From contig CAYUIE010000016.1 in assembly GCA_964444665.1 (NCBI GenBank), forward strand, positions 8,547 through 72,546: 64,000 nucleotides of DNA. The letters are read 5' to 3'. The position numbers and the translations under genes are program-made. This document shows positions 58,922 to 64,000 of this stretch, one piece after another. Numbering within the stretch: position 1 is the stretch's first letter; each line of letters starts with the position of its first letter. The stretch is from CAYZTY01 sp964444665. GTDB lineage: Bacteria; Planctomycetota; Phycisphaerae; Sedimentisphaerales; CAYZTY01. Below the pieces are notes generated by a model. That model did no database searches. It was not told the DNA's origin and was given only the letters and a program-made list of their open reading frames with translations.

Positions 58922-60943
58922 CTATTTCTGCTCTGTTTCCAAATCGGCAGAATACTTGGCCCAGGCCTTTCGATTGTTCCAGCTGCAATGCCAGCGACTG
59001 AAAACTACCTTCTTTCCGGTCTTGGCTGCCGCCGGCTGAAAAATACTCCCATCCCGCCATTTATTGACCTCTTCGATAATCCCATCTGCCTGGTCTTCAG
59101 GTATCTGAAGCTGCTCAATTTCTTCAGGGTCCTGCTGGAGGTCGTATGAAAATACCTGCCCACTCGTTGAATCGTAAACAACCTTTCGTGTGCCTTTGAC
59201 ATAACCGACAGGCCCCTGGCTAAGCCAGGAGGAAAAATACATTTTTCGCTGTTCCTGCAAGGTGCCGAGCGCATCAACGCCGTCAAATGTGTCCCGGGCC
59301 GTCTTGATGCCTAAAAGATGCAATACAGTCGGAGTAAAATCAATTGCGCCGGCCGGCAGTTTCACCTTCCTGCCTGCTTCGATAATTTTCGGTGCTCGCA
59401 TAATCCAGACTATTCGCATAACCTCGTCGAAAGGTATCCGGTCATGTCCGAAAAGGTCATGCTCACCAAAGGCCTCTCCGTGGTCTCCAATAACACAAAA
59501 AATCGTATCTTTCGCAACACCCAATTCCCACAATCGCTCATCTAATGCAGCCACAAACTCATCTGTGTAGCGGATGGCTTGTCTATAGCGTTCTATTGGC
59601 TCCCTTGCGGCCGGGCTGTAACTTTCGGGAACCTCGTATGGGTCGTGCGAGACCGAGCAAAGTACCGTCAGGAAAAATGGGCCGCTTTGTGATTTTATCC
59701 ATTTACTCATTGGCTCGAGCATTGCAAACTCGTCACAGCCCAGGTAGCCTACGTAAGCAGAAGGGTCTTTCAAATCATCTCGTGCCCAGAACTTTTCGAA
59801 GCCGAGATTATTAACCAGTCCCGGCCTACACTCGAAATCGCCCTTTGCCGACTGGAAAAAAGCCGTTCTGTAATCTAACTGCGACCGCAAAATCGTTGCC
59901 AGACTCGCATACTGTTTCTCTGCCGGAATCGCTTCTGCGATATCCTGTGAGACGCTCGGCAGCCGGCCGGTTAAAATCGAGAACAAAGCCTTGGTTGTGT
60001 GGCTGACTACGCAGCGGGCGTTGGTAAATTCAACGCCCTGCCGGGCCAAAGAGATAAAATATGGGCTTAACAGATTCGGCTCAGTCTTGTAAAGCATCGT
60101 TTGCTTGTACTGGATACCTTCGAGAATCAAAACCACAACATTGTAACGAGCAGCCTGCCCTTGGCGCATCACTGAGACCTGAATCTCATCGAAAGCAGGT
60201 ATTTTTCGGAAGGTATCGACCGAATCTATTTTACGCTTATTGCTTCCGGAGGAAGTAAAAAATGATGCGACAGCCTTCAATTGGCTGTTATAACGCAAGC
60301 CCCGTGACACAGCGCTTACGGAACTGTTCCTTGCAGTCGATGTACGAACCAAAAGCACGACAAAAATTATTATCGCCAGCAGGACCGTTTGCCTCAAAAA
60401 GGCAGTGCTGTCCTGCTGCCGTCGCAGAGGTCGCGCAAGCACAATAAAGAAAAACATCAGGGCCAGCGCGCTTGGCGCAAGCAGCACCACGGCCGCCAAC
60501 GGCCGATACCAAAGATTAACTCCTACTATCAGCAGTACATTTAGCGGGTCGCGTACCAGCGGCGCCAGAACGGCCGGCAGGACCTGGGTGCCGGTCGCAA
60601 TCAGCCAGCCGGCATTTATAACCGACCATGTGCACACAACCGCCGCGGTACATAAAACGACCCGATGAACCCATTTACGCCGTGAGAAAAAACAAACGGC
60701 CGACAGCACTCGCTCGATGCCTAAAAGCGCCGCAATATCAGCCCAAATCCATCCCGCATATTCATCGAGACACCCGATCCGATTAGCAGTATAGAGCTTT
60801 ACCGCCAGCGTACAAAACAGCGCCCCTAACATAATCAGGCTGACCGCACGTATCGCCAAAAACCTGAACCAACCGGCCCCTCTAACGGACCCTTTTTGCA
60901 CACTGTCTGTTTTGCCGTCGTCAGTATATTTTTTGTCAGTCAT
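58922..60943 (-). CDS. LtaS-like sulfatase-fold membrane enzyme
   Basis: A 673-residue protein with about five membrane helices (residues 25-205) and a periplasmic alkaline-phosphatase/sulfatase-fold domain. Motifs are NVVVLILEG (first metal site), the Thr/Ser region SHTTKALFSILTGRLPS and CVIGDHGEAFGEHDLFGHD. It resembles LTA synthase, phosphoglycerol transferase or EptA-type phosphoethanolamine transferases: it would transfer a phospho-group onto an envelope component. The Thr of HTTK is a likely nucleophile. Substrate unknown. The gene stands alone, with repeats at both ends. Confidence 0.88.
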   Translation of the reverse strand: MTDKKYTDDGKTDSVQKGSVRGAGWFRFLAIRAVSLIMLGALFCTLAVKLYTANRIGCLDEYAGWIWADIAALLGIERVLSAVCFFSRRKWVHRVVLCTAAVVCTWSVINAGWLIATGTQVLPAVLAPLVRDPLNVLLIVGVNLWYRPLAAVVLLAPSALALMFFFIVLARPLRRQQDSTAFLRQTVLLAIIIFVVLLVRTSTARNSSVSAVSRGLRYNSQLKAVASFFTSSGSNKRKIDSVDTFRKIPAFDEIQVSVMRQGQAARYNVVVLILEGIQYKQTMLYKTEPNLLSPYFISLARQGVEFTNARCVVSHTTKALFSILTGRLPSVSQDIAEAIPAEKQYASLATILRSQLDYRTAFFQSAKGDFECRPGLVNNLGFEKFWARDDLKDPSAYVGYLGCDEFAMLEPMSKWIKSQSGPFFLTVLCSVSHDPYEVPESYSPAAREPIERYRQAIRYTDEFVAALDERLWELGVAKDTIFCVIGDHGEAFGEHDLFGHDRIPFDEVMRIVWIMRAPKIIEAGRKVKLPAGAIDFTPTVLHLLGIKTARDTFDGVDALGTLQEQRKMYFSSWLSQGPVGYVKGTRKVVYDSTSGQVFSYDLQQDPEEIEQLQIPEDQADGIIEEVNKWRDGSIFQPAAAKTGKKVVFSRWHCSWNNRKAWAKYSADLETEQK

Positions 60944-61080
60944 TATTTAAGCGAGGTTATATGTATCCCGCTCTTAAAAGTCAAAGGAAACAAAAATTTC
61001 CCCCCGCAGTACTTAGTCATTATCGCGGCAATCTTCATCCGTCATCCCGACCGAAGCGAAGCATTGGAGCCTGCCCTGAG

Positions 61081-61096
61081 TCCCGACTTGTCGGGA
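61081..61096. repeat. CCCGA...TCGGG palindrome copy
   Basis: TCCCGACTTGTCGGGA, the same core as at 11020, here inserted in a different REP-like repeat. Confidence 0.6.
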
Positions 61097-61153
61097 TCGA
61101 ATGGGTGGAGGGATCTGTAGAAAAAGAATCGCGAAGCGTTCCATATCCGAAAG

Positions 61154-61181
61154 CCCGCCGGTTCACCCGGCGGGTCTTCTT
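61154..61181 (+). terminator. G+C-rich stem-loop, possible terminator
   Basis: CCCGCCGG (61154-61161) pairs with CCGGCGGG (61167-61174), loop TTCAC, then TCTTCTT. It is close to the palindrome at 24281 in its stem. Confidence 0.5.
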
Positions 61182-61497
61182 AGCAGCGCAACAATCTGAC
61201 CTTCTCATTCCTGCGACACCTGTCCCGAGTCCCGGCGCGCCGGGTTCGAAGGATACGAGATACTAAATACGAACCATGATTTTTGTCTTTCAACGTCGGA
61301 TTTGAGGGGTAAAATGGATTGTGTAAATTTGGAAAATGGGGTAAAATTGTATGAACAGCTTTTGGAAGAAACATCGAGGAATTATTATTCCGAATTCATT
61401 AGCCGACGCTGCCGGGCCGATTCGTCGCACCTACCACCTCAATCGCCGACGGATTCATAATGCAATTGATATCCCTGGACACAGTATGCCCCTACCA

Positions 61498-62787
61498 CTA
61501 AAAAAGAGCAAGTTGTTCTCCTTGTGCTGAGTTGACTCCAGAAAACATTGGCTCGTATTTTCTACTTTCCTTCCATGTAGCATAAACACAATATTCAAAA
61601 AGTTCCTTCTTGCTATTGCGTTTCCTGAGCACCTTACTCCCAATGTTGGTGAATCCAAGTGACTTAAAAAAATCCTCAAGTAGCTTTTCCGTGTGTACTT
61701 GCACCCCGTAGAAGCTGGAATTGCCTACAATGTACGAAAGCACTGCACCCTTCTTCAGGCTTTTTCTCAAGCTATGAAAGTGTAAGTACAAGTCATGAAA
61801 ATACTTCCACACATAGTTTGCCATCACTAAGGTATTCTTTTCTTTTGTTTCCAAGATTTGAGAAACAACTAGCTTTAACGATTCCGGTAGTTCAACTCCA
61901 TTGGATTCCCAATCTTGAAGCCTACTGGTTGCAACACCCCATGTTCCCCCAATGGATTTCCAATCCAGCTCCCCCGCTTCACGGGCTGTATCAAGAAACT
62001 TCGTCCAGTACATGTAAGGACGAAGTTCACGAATGTAGCTTATCCGGTTGGGGTACGGGGGCGACGTGACAACATGCGAATACTGCACGTCATTGATTGA
62101 AACGGGTTTCCTTGAATCAAAAAAATGTACTGATACTGAACCCGCAAGGTCTTCACTTGCGCTTTGGGCAATTGTATTGACTATTTCTTGGTATAGAGAT
62201 TCAATCTGTTCAATCTCAAACGTTGTTGTTTCATCATGAAATGACATTGATACATGGTTGAATGCTACTGAAGACGTTTCAATCGTCAACCGGCAAAATG
62301 CAATCCACGCTAAAGAAGAAACATTATCTTCTTTTGGTTCCCCGAATTGGTTAGTCAGTGCCTGACGAAGTGCAGCAAGTACTTTCAGGGTATGTTCACA
62401 CCACCATCTTGTGATATTGTGTATATCGGGCAACCAGTTATCTTTATTCGCAATTGCTTTGAATTCCACTAGGGATTCCTCAATCCCTGACTTCAGTTTC
62501 TTCAGTTCAGATTTTGAATAGTTCCTGCACTTAGCATTTCCAAACCAAATAAGAAACGGGTTTATATCAAGACAATGTGCAGACAATCCATGTTCAGCAG
62601 CTACTAAACCGGTTGTTGCTGTACCTGAGAATGGGTCAAGAATGAATGAATCGTTGGGAATGTTATTAATAATCTCTGTTACTAGCTTGACAGAATAAGC
62701 GGGAGTTAAGCGCAGCCATCCATGTCTACCAAGTTTTTGATTGTATTTGAATGTATAGTCTGAACGCCGTGTTACTTTCATGTCCAT
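61498..62787 (-). CDS. Site-specific DNA methyltransferase
   Basis: A 429-residue SAM-dependent DNA methylase. The SAM motif DPFSGTATTGLVAAEHGL (about residue 46) precedes the catalytic motif TSPPYPNRISYI (about residue 240); SPPY rather than DPPY favours N4-cytosine methylation. The two motifs are separated by about 190 residues that should include target recognition. It overlaps the restriction-endonuclease-like gene by one base (TAATG). A more A+T-rich composition points to transfer. Confidence 0.88.
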   Translation of the reverse strand: MDMKVTRRSDYTFKYNQKLGRHGWLRLTPAYSVKLVTEIINNIPNDSFILDPFSGTATTGLVAAEHGLSAHCLDINPFLIWFGNAKCRNYSKSELKKLKSGIEESLVEFKAIANKDNWLPDIHNITRWWCEHTLKVLAALRQALTNQFGEPKEDNVSSLAWIAFCRLTIETSSVAFNHVSMSFHDETTTFEIEQIESLYQEIVNTIAQSASEDLAGSVSVHFFDSRKPVSINDVQYSHVVTSPPYPNRISYIRELRPYMYWTKFLDTAREAGELDWKSIGGTWGVATSRLQDWESNGVELPESLKLVVSQILETKEKNTLVMANYVWKYFHDLYLHFHSLRKSLKKGAVLSYIVGNSSFYGVQVHTEKLLEDFFKSLGFTNIGSKVLRKRNSKKELFEYCVYATWKESRKYEPMFSGVNSAQGEQLALF

Positions 62788-63611
62788 TACTCAGCACTCA
62801 GCAACGTTTCAAGAACATCATGTATTTCTTTCTTAATCGCCTTGGATTGACGTTTGAAGAAATCCGCAAGGCCGTAGCCTAAAACTTGCTCACAAAAAGC
62901 ATATAAGGACGATTGATTGTTGCCGTTGGTGGTACCAATGAGAATCCCGCAACGGTTGTTCCGATATCTAAGAACAATGTCAGAATCAATTTGTGAAGAA
63001 AATATTGCGAACACAGGCAAGTAGTCGTTTGCCCATGCTACTGTTGCGTTGTCTATATCAGCATTCTGACGTTTGGAATCCTTGCTCTTGTATCCCTGAC
63101 GAACTTCAAATACAATGCCGTTAGATGGTTCAGCAACTTCAACAAAGTCCACACAATAGTCTTTAATCCACTTCCTGACGTTGGTTAGTACAATTTTATT
63201 TTTGATTTCTGATATTTCTAACCTACCGTCAAGCGATAACTTCTTAGCTTTGCCTGATTGGGTTTTAGCCGTGTAAGACCATGTAGCAAATTTGGGGTCT
63301 GTATAACCGGTGGTATCAACAAGCACTGCGCGGAATAACCGTTCACAGCCAATGCCAATTTGACGATAAACGGAAGTCATTCCACCCGCTGCCCTATGGG
63401 CAGTGTACATAAGGTCAGTATCAAGACCTACCCATGAATAGAAGGGATCTGAGCTGTATATCGCTTTGAATTCGTTCAGGGAGAATCCTTTTTCACTGTT
63501 TCCCTGCCCGAACTTTGGTCTATAGGTCTTGCACTTCCTGATGGGCTTCAAGAAGGTTTCAAGATATTGCTTTTCCTTGTTATTCACATTGTCCTCTATT
63601 CGGGTTGGCAT
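62787..63611 (-). CDS. Restriction endonuclease-like protein
   Basis: A 274-residue protein coupled to the methyltransferase. A central VFEVRQGYKSKDSKRQNADI segment (about residue 170) could be the E-x-K part of a PD-(D/E)xK nuclease; the rest is not recognised. The position directly upstream of a methylase, with a TAATG junction, supports a type II-like system. Start ATG 63611 has a GGGA site close upstream. Recognition sequence unknown. Confidence 0.7.
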   Translation of the reverse strand: MPTRIEDNVNNKEKQYLETFLKPIRKCKTYRPKFGQGNSEKGFSLNEFKAIYSSDPFYSWVGLDTDLMYTAHRAAGGMTSVYRQIGIGCERLFRAVLVDTTGYTDPKFATWSYTAKTQSGKAKKLSLDGRLEISEIKNKIVLTNVRKWIKDYCVDFVEVAEPSNGIVFEVRQGYKSKDSKRQNADIDNATVAWANDYLPVFAIFSSQIDSDIVLRYRNNRCGILIGTTNGNNQSSLYAFCEQVLGYGLADFFKRQSKAIKKEIHDVLETLLSAE

Positions 63612-63749
63612 TTTTCCCGGCTAACAATGATTACACAGTATGCATAAAACAGCAAGCACAGTTTCTTTCCTTCTATATAAGAAGACCACGTTGATTTTTT
63701 AACGGTCCTCCAATCTCTTGCGTCCCATGTGAAATTTGCTATCCTCTCG
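63612..63749. other. Upstream region of the R-M pair
   Basis: Short A+T-rich region that should hold the leftward promoter of the restriction-modification pair. A 67-codon open frame (63596-63799) here overlaps the decayed gene in another frame; I do not call it. Confidence 0.4.
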
Positions 63750-63790
63750 TTACAAATACGCTTCGTAAGTTTCTGTAATATTTTCACTCT
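63741..63790. repeat. 50-base segment shared with 13221-13270
   Basis: Identical to 13221-13270 at 39 of 50 positions by eye; the right 23 bases differ at one. It lies across the end of the decayed gene. Confidence 0.5.
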
Positions 63791-64000
63791 CCCAGCCAAG
63801 CATTTTAACTGTCTTTTTTAGTGATTCTATAAGTTGACTGTCCCAGTTCCCAGTCCAGAATTATATCTTCTTTGTCAGGAAATACAAGATTTATTCTTTG
63901 GTTTGATTCACGACTCGTCAGCCAGGAGCGGAGACTAATAAAATAAACTAGTAGTCTGTCACATCTAAATTACTGGGTATAGTTTTTTCAATTTTACACG
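63750..64000 (-). pseudogene. Frameshifted gene fragment, cut by window edge
   Basis: Reading leftward from the edge, protein-like sequence continues through at least two frameshifts. It starts KIEKTIPSNLDVTDY, then changes frame to VYFISLRSWLTSRESNQRIN and LVFPDKEDIILDWELGQ, then to LIESLKKTVKMLGWESENIT and a TAA at 63750-63752. The pieces join naturally, suggesting one gene that has decayed. Family not recognised. Confidence 0.5.

Larger units (their letters stand above)
60944..61497. other. Repeat-rich intergenic region
   Basis: About 550 bases with no gene. It contains a GTCATCCCGACCGAAGCGAAG-type REP (61041 onward) interrupted by the CCCGACTTGTCGGG palindrome, a terminator-like stem at 61154, and another CCCGA/GGCGCGCC region near 61225. 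Confidence 0.6.

Noticed and set aside
63596..63799. 67-codon minus-strand frame before the endonuclease gene
   Set aside because: It overlaps both the endonuclease gene and a different frame with more natural protein sequence; probably a shadow of the decayed gene.

Overview
The window looks like chromosome from a planctomycete, most likely Phycisphaerae-like and probably a metagenome-type assembly. This is inferred from gene content: a bacterial topoisomerase VI B subunit, a PEP-CTERM protein, a group 4 hydrogenase fused in organisation to an Mrp antiporter, and many dispersed palindromic repeats between genes. No rRNA is present; there is one tRNA-Lys(TTT).

Layout. Positions 1-5644 (minus) hold a sugar-phosphate mutase (cut by the edge), topoisomerase VI B, serA, a lipoprotein and a DUF2752 membrane protein. 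Positions 5706-7461 hold an inositol-monophosphatase-family gene and two small membrane proteins. Positions 7631-10905 (minus) hold a membrane spermidine-synthase-like protein translationally coupled to a membrane-anchored Pcm. Positions 10906-13513 are repeat-rich with a hemerythrin-like gene and a membrane coiled-coil protein.

The centrepiece is 13514-26936 (minus): 18 closely packed genes, starting with rex, whose upstream region carries a perfect Rex operator. They encode sulfhydrogenase-type beta and gamma electron-transfer subunits, polyferredoxins, the NuoH/B/C/D-like membrane [NiFe] hydrogenase core, two NuoL/M/N-like transporters, an almost complete Mrp Na+/H+ antiporter set, and a HycI-type maturation protease. 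Together they suggest a redox-controlled, ion-pumping H2 enzyme that can exchange electrons with NAD(P)H and/or ferredoxin.

Positions 27446-36820 hold tRNA-Lys, the leftward set rnpA-yidD-merR-mlaD, then rightward a coiled-coil lipoprotein, a PTS-IIA fusion, two CPA2 antiporters and a SurA-like isomerase. Positions 36915-55880 are mainly housekeeping: nadB, bioD-bioA, pcm-recG, guaB and guaA separated by an MNT/HEPN pair, a PAP2 phosphatase, a MEMO protein, purE, a PEP-CTERM P-domain protein, a ParA ATPase fused to a glycogen-binding domain, an orphan E2 acyltransferase and tyrS.

Positions 55881-64000 look accessory: an HNH-like Cys protein, a RAYT transposase with flanking palindromes, two strongly folded candidate RNAs around a 55-residue membrane protein, an LtaS-like sulfatase-fold enzyme, a restriction-modification pair and a decayed gene at the right edge. 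The most interesting items are the Rex-controlled hydrogenase/Mrp/flavoprotein cluster, the ParA-CBM48 fusion, the alternative-pairing RNA at 57717-57879, and the toxin-antitoxin-like pair embedded between guaB and guaA. All family calls were made by reading motifs, without database searches.
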